Assembly: GCA_017469465.1 (NCBI GenBank)
Contig: JAFUGH010000050.1
Span: forward strand, 1 to 42,055
Direction: 5' to 3'
Length of the DNA: 42,055 bases
Source: Clostridia bacterium
GTDB lineage: Bacteria; Bacillota; Clostridia; TANB77; UBA1234
A program made the translations under genes and the position numbers. Shown piece after piece: positions 7,062 through 17,247 of the stretch (its first letter is position 1; each line of letters starts with the position of its first letter). The notes under the pieces are model-generated. The model saw nothing but the letters and a program-made list of their open reading frames with translations. It was not told where the DNA came from and ran no database searches.

Positions 7062-10000
7062 ATGGAAAATTATGCGAAGAGGCTTGCGTTAGAGCATAAT
7101 ATTCAAGGGAAAACTTCTAAAAGTTATTATCCTATATATGGTATGAAAATAGATTTTGAGAAAATAAGAAAAGCATATGAATTGCTTACAGAGAGTGTTT
7201 CTTTGAATATTCCACTTCCTCCAAGTGGAGAATGGATATTGGATAATTTCTACGTAATAGAAGAACAGGTAAATACAATTCAAAAAGAAATAAAGATGGA
7301 GTATTACAAAAAATTGCCTGCTGTAAAAGGAAAAGCAAGAATATATTTGCTAGCAGAAGAAATGGTTTTATACACGGATGGAAATATTACTAAAGAAGCG
7401 ATTGAGAAATTTGTAATGAGCTATCAATCAAAAAGAAAAATATCAATGAAAGAAATATGGATATTACCAGTAATGCTTAAAATTGCATTGATCAAGTATA
7501 TTGGAATTGTAGCAGATAGAATTATAACATCTCAATATCAAAAATTTAAAGTTGCTAGTTTAATGGAAAGAATTGTAAAGAATAAAGCAATAAATGATCA
7601 AGTTTTCTATGAATATAGGAGTATTAATTTAAATGGTCAAATTACAGCATATGTTGAATTTTTAGTGTATTTGCTAAAAAAAGAAGGCAAATCAGCAAAA
7701 AAGTATATTGATATTTTAAATGAAGAAATAAAAAAAGCAGGAACAACACTTGATGAAATCATCAAAATTGAACACTATGATATGGCTTTAAGAAGAGTTT
7801 CTATTAGTAATAGTATCATGAGTATTAAGAATATTCTTCGATATAATTGGAATGAAATTTTTGAAAAAATAAATGGAATTGAAAATATATTGCTTCAAGA
7901 TGAATGGTATGAAAAATCTGATTATGATACCAAATCATTATACCGAAATGAGATTCAAAGAATAGCAAAAAAAGCAAGAATTTCTGAAACTTATATTGCA
8001 TCTAGCGCAATAGAACTTGCTAAGAGTCAAAACATACATGTTGGTGAAGTACTGTTGGGTGACGAAAAAATAAAACTTTTAAAAGAATTGGGAATAAAGG
8101 TGCAAAATACAAAAACAACAAACCAAAAATTGTTTATTTTTTTGTGTTTTATTTATTTACCTTCCATCATAATTAGTGTACTAATTATGAAAAAGTTTTT
8201 TTTAATAGGAATCATTCCACTATCAGAAATATTTGTCTTATTAACTAACAAAATTATTTCAAAAATTAAGACTCCTAAAATATTACCAAGACTTGAAAAC
8301 GTGCCAGATGATGTTAATACATTTGTGATAATACCAACTTTATTGAATAATATAGATAGAGTAAAAGAGATAGTAGATCATTTAGAAGTATTTTATTTAA
8401 GTAATAAAATGGATAACCTATATTTTGCTCTTTTAGGAGATGCCTCTGAAGAAGAAAAAGAACATATGGAGTTTGATGATGAGATTATTAATACAGGTGT
8501 TAGTGAAATAAAAAAACTAAATGAAAAATATGGAAAGGAAATATTTTTTTTCCTTTATCGACAAAGAAAATATAATACTTCTCAAAGAAAGTGGCTTGGG
8601 TATGAAAGAAAAAGAGGAATGATAACAGAGTTTGTTGAATTCCTAGTAAGTGGAAGTAAAGGAAGTTTTATTGTGAATACAATTAAAGAACTTCCAAAAA
8701 TAAAATACATTATTACATTGGATGCAGATACAATTCTACCGTTTGATTCTGCCAAAAAATTGATTGGAACAATGGAACATCCTTTAAATTTCCCAGTAGT
8801 AGAGGGGAAAATTGTTACGAAAGGATATGGGCTTGTTCAACCCAAAATTGGAATTTCAATGGAGAGTTCGACGGCATCTATTTTTTCAAAAATCTTTGCT
8901 GGTGATGGAGGAATTGATGTATACTCTACTGCCGAATCAAATGTATATCAAGATTTGTTTGGTGAAGCAATTTTTACGGGAAAAGGAATATTTCATATTG
9001 AGATATTCCATCAGTTATTAAAAAATGAAATACCAGAAAATACGGTACTTAGCCATGACTTATTGGAGGGAAGCTATTTAAGATGTGGCTTAGCGAGTGA
9101 TATAGAGGTTATAGATGGATTCCCATCAAAAGTAAATTCATACATGCTTCGTCTTCATAGATGGACAAGAGGAGATTGGCAGATTGTAACGTGGTTGTTT
9201 AAAAATGCACTTAATAAATTATCGAAATATAAGATTTTTGATAATTTAAGGAGAAGTGTATTAGATATTTTTTTGCTTATTTTATTATTTACGAAGTTTT
9301 ATTATATTAGTTTTATTGCAATTTTTCTTCCTTTTATTATCGATGTTTTTGAAAGATTGCTTCATTATAAAGGCGGAATAAAAGCAAAAAATTATTTGCC
9401 TATTATTAGTGGAAGTTCTGGTAGTTTTTTAAGATGCCTTTTTTCTTTGATTATCTTACCTTATAAAGCTACATTAATGCTCAAAGCAATCATCGTAACT
9501 TTATATAGAATGTTCATATCAAAAAAGCATTTATTGGAATGGGTCACTGCTGCTGATGCTGAAAAAAGTTTAGGAAACAAATTAAATAATTATATTAAAG
9601 AAATGAAAGTTTCACCCCTCATAGGAATACTATTGTTGTGGCATGTTTTTATAGTTGATGCTACAACTAAAGTAGGATTGTATGTTTTGCAAGCAGGTAC
9701 AATTTATAATCAGTTTATAGCGGAGCATACACAGGAATTGATACATGCATCAACATGGTATAGCTTTAACGTACATCAAATACTGAGGATGTCTCTTGTG
9801 CTTTTATGGATGATTTCACCCATTATTAGTTATCGAATCAGTAAAACATGTGTAAATAAAACCGAAAAACTATCCGAGGAAGAAAACGAGGAATTAAAAG
9901 AAATAGCCCAAAAAACATGGGAGTATTTTAATGAAAATATGAATGCAGAAAATCATTTTCTGCCACCAGATAATTATCAAGTTGGAAGAAAAAATAAATT

Positions 10001-12497
10001 AGTAAGTACAACATCTTCAACCAATATTGGACTAGGCTTAATGGCTATCATTTCAGCATATGATTTAAAATTTGTTCCACGTGAAACGTGTATTCAAAAA
10101 TTGAAGCAATCAATTGATGTCATAGTAAAGTTAGAAAAATGGAATGGACATTTATATAATTGGTATAATATAAAAAAATTAAGTCCACTGAATCCTAGAT
10201 TTATTTCTACAGTGGATAGTGGAAATTTTATAGGATATTTATATGTTATTAGAGAATTTTTAAAAGAAAATCAGGAATATGAGTATGCTAATATTGTTAA
10301 TCAATTAATTAATGAGACGGATTTTTCAAAATTATATGATGTAGATAAAAACATCTTTTCCATTGGATATGATATTAGAGAAAATAAATTAGTGGATTCT
10401 TACTACGATTTGCTTGCTTCAGAGGCAAGACTAGCTAGTTTTGTTGCAATTGCAAAGAGAGATGTTCCATATAAGCATTGGTTTTGTATGAGTAGAACAC
10501 TTACTTGTGTGGACAGGCATAAAGGACTTGTATCATGGTCTGGAACAATGTTTGAATATTTTATGCCAATTGTAGTAATGAAAGCACGTCGTTATACACT
10601 TCTAGATGAAACATATGAGTTTTGTATTTATAGTCAAAAAAAATATGCTAAAAAATTAAATATCCCATGGGGAATATCGGAATCCGCATTTAATTTGCAA
10701 GATTTAAATGATAATTATCAATATAAAGCATTTGGAATACCTTGGCTAGGACTGAAAAGAGGATTGAAAGAAGAAGTCGTCGTTAGTCCATACAGCTCTT
10801 TTTTAGCAATTGGGATGATTCCAAAAGATGTGTTTAAAAATTTAAATGAATTAAAAAAACTTGGAGCATATGATAAATATGGCTTTTATGATGCAATTGA
10901 TTTTACACCAAATAGAGTGTCTGCAGAGGGACATAGCATTGTAAAAACTTTCATGGCACATCATGAAGCTTTAATTCTTTTATCTATCAATAATTATTTG
11001 AATAATAATATTTTGCAAAAAAGATTTTCTACAAATGAGGAAGTGAAAAGTGCAGAATTGCTACTAGAGGAAAGGATTCCAACCAATGTAGTATTTACAA
11101 AAAAGAAGAAAGAAAAAGTAAAAATACTAAAATACAAAAATTATGAAGAACATATAGAAGAAGATATAAGTAGTCCTTGTGGAAATGTGAATATTCAGTC
11201 TAACAATTCGTATACTTTGTTGATAAATGATTTTGGAGAATCGTATTCAACATTTGATAATCTACTTTTAACAAAGCACAACGACACAACAAAGCAAGGA
11301 ATATGTGTGTATATAAAAGATTTAGAAACGGGGCAGGTGTTATCCAATACACCAAATCCACTGTTTAATGATAGTGATGAATATGAAGTAAAATTTTCTC
11401 CTTCTAGTTCAAAGTTTTATAGGAAAAATGACCGAGTTGAAGTAAAAACAAAAATAGCAATTTCACCAGAAGAAAATATTGAATTAAGGGAAATTACTGT
11501 TAAAAATATTACTGATAAAGAATTGAATTTAGATGTTATGACTTATTTAGAACCTGTTCTTGCCAATCAAAATAATGATATTGTTCATCCCGCATACAAT
11601 AATTTGTTCTTTAGATCAGCTAAGTATGAAAATGCAATTATATTAGAAAAAAGATTGCATCATGAAGAGATTTACTATTTAAATTTTATTGTTTGTGATG
11701 AAGAAGGAGGACAAGAATTTGAACTAGATAAATCGAAAATAATTGGAAGATTGAATACAATAAAAAATCCATTAATTGCTACAGGAGATGTGGCCTATTC
11801 TAACGAGGAAAGTATTTCAACTAATACAATTATTTCTTTTAAAAAGAATTTGAAAATACCAACAGGGAAAAAGAAAACATTGTATGTATATTACGGTGTA
11901 AGTAAAGATTATAGTGAAATTATTGATATGTATGAAAAGTATAAATTAGTAGATGCAGGTAATAGATTATTTGAACTTGCTTATGCAAAAAGCATAGTGG
12001 AAAATAGATTCTTGGGATATAAGGGAAAAGATATCTTATTGTATCATAAACTTTATTCTCTTTTAAATAATAACAATACGAGAGAAAAATATAGAGAGAA
12101 AATTAATCATAATATTTTAAAGCAAAGTAATTTATGGAAATTTGGTATATCAGGTGATTTACCAATGATACTGGTTAAAATAAATCGCGTAAATGATGTT
12201 TATGTTATAAAGGAGTTGCTTTCTGCTATCGAATATTATTATAAGAAAAATGTTTTTATTGATTTAATCATATTAAATGAAGAAGAAAATAAATATGAAC
12301 AGTATGTTCAAGATAAATTATATGAAGCAATAAGTAGCAAGGGAATACAATATTTACTTCATAGAAATGGTGGGGTATTTATTATTAAGAAAAACGAAAT
12401 CAGTTATGAAGAGGAATGTTTGTTACTTTCTTGTAGTGATATTATATTGAATGCAAGAGATGGTTTCTTAAAAGAGCAACTTTATGAGGAGTATTAG
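7062..12497 (+). CDS. Cyclic beta-1,2-glucan synthase, N-terminal and middle part (GT84 + cyclisation domain)
   Basis: A giant 1811-aa membrane protein of the NdvB/ChvB/Cgs type, which polymerises UDP-glucose into beta-1,2-glucan and closes it into rings. Order: soluble N-terminal region (1-350); membrane helices (about 357-400); GT84 transferase (about 410-720) with DAD at 554, HDLLEG near 665 and RWTRGDW near 700; four more helices (733-930); a glycoamylase-like region (about 946-1340) matching the cyclisation domain of such enzymes (as I recall, family GH189); and a beta-sandwich (1341-1811). The usual C-terminal GH94 domain is absent because a TAG ends the frame; it is encoded next, in the same frame. 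The ATG at 7062 has AAAGGAAG upstream. Confidence 0.88.
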   Translation: MENYAKRLALEHNIQGKTSKSYYPIYGMKIDFEKIRKAYELLTESVSLNIPLPPSGEWILDNFYVIEEQVNTIQKEIKMEYYKKLPAVKGKARIYLLAEEMVLYTDGNITKEAIEKFVMSYQSKRKISMKEIWILPVMLKIALIKYIGIVADRIITSQYQKFKVASLMERIVKNKAINDQVFYEYRSINLNGQITAYVEFLVYLLKKEGKSAKKYIDILNEEIKKAGTTLDEIIKIEHYDMALRRVSISNSIMSIKNILRYNWNEIFEKINGIENILLQDEWYEKSDYDTKSLYRNEIQRIAKKARISETYIASSAIELAKSQNIHVGEVLLGDEKIKLLKELGIKVQNTKTTNQKLFIFLCFIYLPSIIISVLIMKKFFLIGIIPLSEIFVLLTNKIISKIKTPKILPRLENVPDDVNTFVIIPTLLNNIDRVKEIVDHLEVFYLSNKMDNLYFALLGDASEEEKEHMEFDDEIINTGVSEIKKLNEKYGKEIFFFLYRQRKYNTSQRKWLGYERKRGMITEFVEFLVSGSKGSFIVNTIKELPKIKYIITLDADTILPFDSAKKLIGTMEHPLNFPVVEGKIVTKGYGLVQPKIGISMESSTASIFSKIFAGDGGIDVYSTAESNVYQDLFGEAIFTGKGIFHIEIFHQLLKNEIPENTVLSHDLLEGSYLRCGLASDIEVIDGFPSKVNSYMLRLHRWTRGDWQIVTWLFKNALNKLSKYKIFDNLRRSVLDIFLLILLFTKFYYISFIAIFLPFIIDVFERLLHYKGGIKAKNYLPIISGSSGSFLRCLFSLIILPYKATLMLKAIIVTLYRMFISKKHLLEWVTAADAEKSLGNKLNNYIKEMKVSPLIGILLLWHVFIVDATTKVGLYVLQAGTIYNQFIAEHTQELIHASTWYSFNVHQILRMSLVLLWMISPIISYRISKTCVNKTEKLSEEENEELKEIAQKTWEYFNENMNAENHFLPPDNYQVGRKNKLVSTTSSTNIGLGLMAIISAYDLKFVPRETCIQKLKQSIDVIVKLEKWNGHLYNWYNIKKLSPLNPRFISTVDSGNFIGYLYVIREFLKENQEYEYANIVNQLINETDFSKLYDVDKNIFSIGYDIRENKLVDSYYDLLASEARLASFVAIAKRDVPYKHWFCMSRTLTCVDRHKGLVSWSGTMFEYFMPIVVMKARRYTLLDETYEFCIYSQKKYAKKLNIPWGISESAFNLQDLNDNYQYKAFGIPWLGLKRGLKEEVVVSPYSSFLAIGMIPKDVFKNLNELKKLGAYDKYGFYDAIDFTPNRVSAEGHSIVKTFMAHHEALILLSINNYLNNNILQKRFSTNEEVKSAELLLEERIPTNVVFTKKKKEKVKILKYKNYEEHIEEDISSPCGNVNIQSNNSYTLLINDFGESYSTFDNLLLTKHNDTTKQGICVYIKDLETGQVLSNTPNPLFNDSDEYEVKFSPSSSKFYRKNDRVEVKTKIAISPEENIELREITVKNITDKELNLDVMTYLEPVLANQNNDIVHPAYNNLFFRSAKYENAIILEKRLHHEEIYYLNFIVCDEEGGQEFELDKSKIIGRLNTIKNPLIATGDVAYSNEESISTNTIISFKKNLKIPTGKKKTLYVYYGVSKDYSEIIDMYEKYKLVDAGNRLFELAYAKSIVENRFLGYKGKDILLYHKLYSLLNNNNTREKYREKINHNILKQSNLWKFGISGDLPMILVKINRVNDVYVIKELLSAIEYYYKKNVFIDLIILNEEENKYEQYVQDKLYEAISSKGIQYLLHRNGGVFIIKKNEISYEEECLLLSCSDIILNARDGFLKEQLYEEY

Positions 12498-12530
12498 CGC
12501 ATCGTATGGTATAAAAGGAGTTATGTTGTG

Positions 12531-14846
12531 ATGGAAAATGAATTGTTATACTACAATGGGTATGGTGGCTTCAGTAAAGACGGAAAAGAGTATGTCATTA
12601 AAACGAAGGAGAAAACCACTCCAGCGCCTTGGAGCCATGTAATTGCAAATGAAAATTTTGGTACTATCGTAACTGCAAATGGTGGCGGATATATATGGCA
12701 TGGAAATAGTCAATCGAATAAAATAACTAGTTGGTCTAATGATTGTTTGCGAGATACACCTTCTGAAAGACTTGTATTAAAAATGAAAAATAGAGAAATT
12801 AACCTTTTACCATATGAATCTCTTGAAAAATATACAGTGTTTTATGGATTTGGTTATGCCAAATATATATATGAAGATGAAGAATTATCTATTGAAACAT
12901 TAATCTACGTACCCATTAATGGGCTTAAAAAAGTGTACGAAATAACAATTGATGAAAAATTAAAAAAGCAAGAATGCATTCAAGAAAACGAAGAGACTGC
13001 TTTACAAAATAATGATACAGAAAATTCATGGAAAATAGAATATACTTTAGTTCCAGTGCTAGGAGTAAGTAGAGAATTTACTAAAAAACATATCGTAATG
13101 GAAAAGAGAAAACAAGAAATTGTTTTTAAGAATAAATATAGGGATAATTATGCTGAAGATGATGTAATTGTAACAACATCTGAAAATATTACACAAGTGT
13201 CATTCGATGATACTGTGTTAAAAATGAATATGTCAATTAATAAGTTGGAAAAATCAAAAATACAAATAGAAATAGGTTGCAGAAATAAGAATATTATAAT
13301 TGAAGAAAATGAATTACAAAATGTATCAAGTGATTTGGAAGAAATTGAGAAATTTTGGAAAGAAAAAATGAAAAATGTAAAAATAGCTACACCGATAGAG
13401 TCAATGAATCTTTTGATGAATGGCTGGTTACTATATCAAACGTTATGTTGCAGAATGTGGGCGAGAACTTCATTTTATCAAGCCGGAGGAGCATTTGGCT
13501 TTCGAGATCAATTACAAGATTCTCTTTCAATTTTGTGGTTTGACTCTAATATAACTAGAAAGCAAATTCTATATCATGCAGCACATCAATTTGAAGAGGG
13601 AGATGTTTTGCATTGGTGGCATCAAGAAAAGAATAATGGCACAAGAACAAGATATTCAGATGATCTGTTATGGCTTCCATATGTTCTAAGTAAATATGTA
13701 GAATTTACAGGAGATGTTCAAATTTTAGAAGAAAGGGTCCCATATGTAAAAAGTGAAATATTAAGAGAAGATGAAGTAGAAAGATATACTAATGTGGAAA
13801 TAACAGCATATAATGACACGTTATACGACCATGCGAAGAAGGCGATTAAGTTTGGCGTAAATCTTTCTGAAAATGGTTTGCCTAAAATGAACGGTGGCGA
13901 CTGGAATGATGGAATGAATAAAATTAAAGGGCAAAGTATTTGGTTAGGCTTTTTTGTTTATACAGTGTTAGATGGTTTTAAAAAAATTTGTGAAATAAAA
14001 AAAGATGATGAAAAAAAAGAAGAATATGAAAAAATACTCATTACTTTAAAAAATAGTTTGAATGAATATGGGTGGGATGGAAAGTGGTATAGAAGAGCCT
14101 ATTTTGAAACAGGAGAACCAGTCGGTTCTGCACAAAATGATGAATGTAAAATTGATGGTATTTCACAAAGCTGGGCAGTCATATCAGGTGCAGGAGATAT
14201 AGAAAAATGTGCTCAAGGGATGGACAGCTTAGACTCTTATTTGGTAGATAAAGAGAACATGATTATTAAACTTTTGACTCCGCCCTTTGATAAAATAAAA
14301 TTAAATCCAGGATATATTAAAGAATATATTCCTGGAGTCAGAGAAAATGGAGGACAGTACACTCATGGGGCAATATGGAGTGTAATTGCAAATGCAATTT
14401 TAAAAGATGGCAATAGAGCAGGAGAGTATTTTAGAATATTAAATCCAATAGAGCATGCTCGCACAAAAGAAAACGCATTAAGATACAAAGTAGAACCATA
14501 CGTTATGGCAGCGGATGTTTATGCAAGTCCTCGTATGATTGGTAGAGGAGGTTGGACTTGGTATACTGGTTCAAGCTCATGGTTTTATATTGCAGGCTTA
14601 GAGTATATTTTAGGTATAAAAAAAAGAGCAAATGCTTTAATAATAAATCCTTGCATTCCACATGATTGGGAAGAAATGAAAATAGAGTATTTATATCAAG
14701 AAACAAAGTATAGAATAGTAGTCAAAAATCCAAACCAAAAATCAACTGGTATAACATCTATCTCTTTTGATAATGACTTTATTCAAACAAATGAAGTAAC
14801 ATTACAAAATGATAGGAAAGAACACATCATTGAAATTGTAATGTAG
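12531..14846 (+). CDS. GH94 phosphorylase domain of the beta-1,2-glucan synthase (separate ORF)
   Basis: A 771-aa GH94 protein equivalent to the C-terminal domain of cyclic beta-1,2-glucan synthases, which trims or sets glucan length by phosphorolysis. An N-terminal beta-sandwich opens with LYYNGYGGFS and includes TPAPWSHVIANENFG; an (alpha/alpha)6 barrel follows with GDWNDG (catalytic Asp460) and GRGGWTWYTGSSSW near 671. There is no signal peptide. It could instead be a free 1,2-beta-oligoglucan phosphorylase, but sequence style and position favour a split synthase. AAAGGAG lies 10 nt before this ATG; an in-frame GTG at 12528 is an alternative start. Only 11 sense codons lie between the upstream TAG and this ATG. 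Confidence 0.87.
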   Translation: MENELLYYNGYGGFSKDGKEYVIKTKEKTTPAPWSHVIANENFGTIVTANGGGYIWHGNSQSNKITSWSNDCLRDTPSERLVLKMKNREINLLPYESLEKYTVFYGFGYAKYIYEDEELSIETLIYVPINGLKKVYEITIDEKLKKQECIQENEETALQNNDTENSWKIEYTLVPVLGVSREFTKKHIVMEKRKQEIVFKNKYRDNYAEDDVIVTTSENITQVSFDDTVLKMNMSINKLEKSKIQIEIGCRNKNIIIEENELQNVSSDLEEIEKFWKEKMKNVKIATPIESMNLLMNGWLLYQTLCCRMWARTSFYQAGGAFGFRDQLQDSLSILWFDSNITRKQILYHAAHQFEEGDVLHWWHQEKNNGTRTRYSDDLLWLPYVLSKYVEFTGDVQILEERVPYVKSEILREDEVERYTNVEITAYNDTLYDHAKKAIKFGVNLSENGLPKMNGGDWNDGMNKIKGQSIWLGFFVYTVLDGFKKICEIKKDDEKKEEYEKILITLKNSLNEYGWDGKWYRRAYFETGEPVGSAQNDECKIDGISQSWAVISGAGDIEKCAQGMDSLDSYLVDKENMIIKLLTPPFDKIKLNPGYIKEYIPGVRENGGQYTHGAIWSVIANAILKDGNRAGEYFRILNPIEHARTKENALRYKVEPYVMAADVYASPRMIGRGGWTWYTGSSSWFYIAGLEYILGIKKRANALIINPCIPHDWEEMKIEYLYQETKYRIVVKNPNQKSTGITSISFDNDFIQTNEVTLQNDRKEHIIEIVM

Positions 14847-14850
14847 TTGG

Positions 14851-14900
14851 TGAAGAGAGTGTCCAAAAGGTAAATTTGGACACTCTCTTCAATCTTTTTT
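14851..14900 (+). terminator. Intrinsic terminator after the glucan operon
   Basis: TGAAGAGAGTGTCCAAA (14851-14867) pairs perfectly with 14875-14891, followed by a T-run (14894-14900). The arm shares GGACACTCT with the repeat at 4234-4305. Confidence 0.9.
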
Positions 14901-14901
14901 C

Positions 14902-14930
14902 TTGAATAAAATTTGGGGATATATTATACT
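14902..14930 (+). promoter_or_regulatory. SigA-type promoter for pcrA
   Basis: TTGAAT (14902-14907), a 17-nt spacer and TATACT (14925-14930) lie just after the terminator and 34 nt before the pcrA ATG. Confidence 0.55.
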
Positions 14931-14963
14931 GATAAAGATGAAAACAAAAGGAAGGATGAAATC

Positions 14964-17183
14964 ATGAATACAGATGAAATATTAAATGGACTTAACAAAG
15001 AGCAAAAAGAGGCTGTTTTACATGTTGATGGACCACTTTTAGTCATTGCAGGTGCAGGTAGTGGAAAAACAAGAGTACTTACCCATAGAATTGCTTACCT
15101 TATATCTGAGAAAAATGTAAAACCTTGGAACATCATCGCTATTACTTTTACTAATAAAGCTGCAAAAGAAATGAAAAATAGAATTGAAAACATTGTTGGA
15201 ACAGAGTGTGCAAATGATATTTGGATTGGTACATTTCACTCAATGTGTGTAAGAATACTAAGAAGAGAAATTACAAAAATAGGATATAATAGTGATTTTG
15301 TTATTTTTGACACAAGTGACGTGAGAACTGTTATTAAAGAATGTATAAAAGAATTAAAGTTAGATGATAAAGTATATAGTGATAGATATTTAGCGTATGA
15401 ATTTAGTAAAGCTAAAAATGAAATGATTACAGTAGACAGATTTGCAAACATGTATGCTTCCGATACAAGAATGTCTACAGTTGCTAAGGTGTATCAATTA
15501 TATCAATCAAAATTAATGAAAAATAATGCATTAGATTTTGATGATATTATTAATAATACGATTAAAATTTTTGAAGAAAATCCAGATGTATTAGAGGTAT
15601 ATCAAAATAAATTTAGATATATTTTAGTAGATGAGTATCAAGATACAAACAAAGCACAAGATAGATTAATTATGCTACTTGGAGAACAACATCATAATGT
15701 TTTTGTAGTTGGGGACGATCAGCAAAGTATTTATAAATTTAGAGGAGCAGATATTACCAACATTTTAAATTTTGAAAAACGTTTTCCAAATACAAAAGTG
15801 ATAAAGTTAGAACAAAATTATCGTTCAACGGATTGTATTTTAAAAGTAGCAAATGAAGTAATTAAGAATAATCGAGGCAATGTGAAAAAGAAATTATGGA
15901 CAGAAAATGGTGAAGGAACAAAGCCTAGTTTACATCAAGCTAATGATGAATATGACGAAGCAAATTATATTGTTTCAAATATTAATCATATTAAACGAGA
16001 AGAATATGCTAAATATTCTGATTTTGCCATTTTGTATAGAACGAATGCTCAATCAAGAGCTTTTGAAGATGTGCTAATGCGTGAGGGGATTCCTTACAGG
16101 GTTGTTGGTGGTCAAAAATTCTATGAAAGAAAAGAAATTAAAGATATATTAGCATATCTAAGATTAGTACATAATCCAAATGATAATGTAAGTCTAAAAA
16201 GAGTAATTAATGAGCCAAAAAGAGGAATTGGAAAGACGACAGTAGATACGATAGAACAACTTTCAAATGAACAAAACATTTCTATGTTTGATATTGTAAA
16301 TCACATTGAAAAATATGGTTTGACAAGAGCGCAAGCAGGACTTCGCGAGTTTGCAGAGTTGATAAAAAAACTACAAGATGATACATCAAGTATTGAAAAA
16401 TTGACGAATAGAATTTTAAAAGAATCCGGCTACATGCAAATGTTAGAAGATGATAAGAGCACGGAATCTGAAAGTAGAATAGAGAATATCGGAGAATTTT
16501 TGAATGTTGTAATCGAATATGAAAACGAGGAAGCAGACAGTGATCTAGCAAGCTTCTTAGAAAATATAGCATTGGTGACGGATTTAGACAACGTTGACGA
16601 AGAACAGGATAGCGTTTTGCTAATGACCTTACATACGGCAAAAGGATTGGAATTTCCTAACGTGTTTTTAGTTGGAATGGAAGACGGTTTGTTTCCGAGC
16701 TATAGAAGTATTGGGGAGCCAGCAGAGGAGGAAGAAGAAAGAAGACTTTTTTATGTTGGGATTACAAGAGCAAAAGAGCATCTATTTTTAACATGTGCTA
16801 GATGTAGAACGGTATTCGGCAGTACATCATATAATAAGCCATCAAGATTTTTAGAAGAAATACCAACTGAATTACTGGATGGTCAAATAAAGAAGAAAGA
16901 AGCATTGTTTAATATGGGGGATGACTTACCAAACTTTGTTGAACAGCCAAAAGCAGCTTTTTCTTTTAGGACGGCAGAAAGCTTTTTACAAAAAGTATCG
17001 GGAGATGATACTGTTGATTTGGGCGCATTCACTGCAGGAACAAGAGTATTACATAAAAAATTTGGAGAGGGAATTATTTTAAGTGCAGAGCCAGAAGATG
17101 ATGATTTAAAGCTAGATATTAATTTTGAAAAAGTTGGAATGAAAAGACTCATGGCAAAGTTTGCTAGACTTGAGATTTTATAA
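14964..17183 (+). CDS. pcrA: ATP-dependent DNA helicase PcrA/UvrD
   Basis: Superfamily 1A 3'-5' helicase used in nucleotide excision repair, replication restart and removal of stalled RNA polymerase. The 739-aa length is normal. Walker A GAGSGKT is at 30-36, then DEYQDTN (Walker B), QQSIYKFRGAD, QNYRS, TLHTAKGLEF and VGITRAKE. The last 50 residues (about 690-739, VLHKKFGEGII...) form the Tudor-like tail that in PcrA/UvrD binds RNA polymerase. The chosen ATG follows GGAAGG; earlier in-frame codons reach back into the promoter. It has its own promoter and is separated from the pilin-like genes by a further putative promoter. Confidence 0.96.
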   Translation: MNTDEILNGLNKEQKEAVLHVDGPLLVIAGAGSGKTRVLTHRIAYLISEKNVKPWNIIAITFTNKAAKEMKNRIENIVGTECANDIWIGTFHSMCVRILRREITKIGYNSDFVIFDTSDVRTVIKECIKELKLDDKVYSDRYLAYEFSKAKNEMITVDRFANMYASDTRMSTVAKVYQLYQSKLMKNNALDFDDIINNTIKIFEENPDVLEVYQNKFRYILVDEYQDTNKAQDRLIMLLGEQHHNVFVVGDDQQSIYKFRGADITNILNFEKRFPNTKVIKLEQNYRSTDCILKVANEVIKNNRGNVKKKLWTENGEGTKPSLHQANDEYDEANYIVSNINHIKREEYAKYSDFAILYRTNAQSRAFEDVLMREGIPYRVVGGQKFYERKEIKDILAYLRLVHNPNDNVSLKRVINEPKRGIGKTTVDTIEQLSNEQNISMFDIVNHIEKYGLTRAQAGLREFAELIKKLQDDTSSIEKLTNRILKESGYMQMLEDDKSTESESRIENIGEFLNVVIEYENEEADSDLASFLENIALVTDLDNVDEEQDSVLLMTLHTAKGLEFPNVFLVGMEDGLFPSYRSIGEPAEEEEERRLFYVGITRAKEHLFLTCARCRTVFGSTSYNKPSRFLEEIPTELLDGQIKKKEALFNMGDDLPNFVEQPKAAFSFRTAESFLQKVSGDDTVDLGAFTAGTRVLHKKFGEGIILSAEPEDDDLKLDINFEKVGMKRLMAKFARLEIL

Positions 17184-17194
17184 ATAAAATGTTA

Positions 17195-17223
17195 TTGTTT
17201 ATCATTTGTAGATATGTTACTAT
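17195..17223 (+). promoter_or_regulatory. Possible promoter for the pilin-like pair
   Basis: TTGTTT (17195-17200), a 17-nt spacer and TACTAT (17218-17223), 24 nt before the first pilin-like ATG. The match is moderate only. Confidence 0.4.
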
Positions 17224-17247
17224 ATTCATATGAGGAGTGTGACACGG

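Noticed and set aside
12495..12497. TAG recoded as an amino acid
   Set aside because: TAG ends other intact genes here (DUF3006, 3D, GH94, ferredoxin), and a ribosome site follows this codon, so a stop with restart is simpler.
16282..16641. Minus-strand frame of 119 codons inside pcrA
   Set aside because: Shadow of the helicase coding sequence with no ribosome site.
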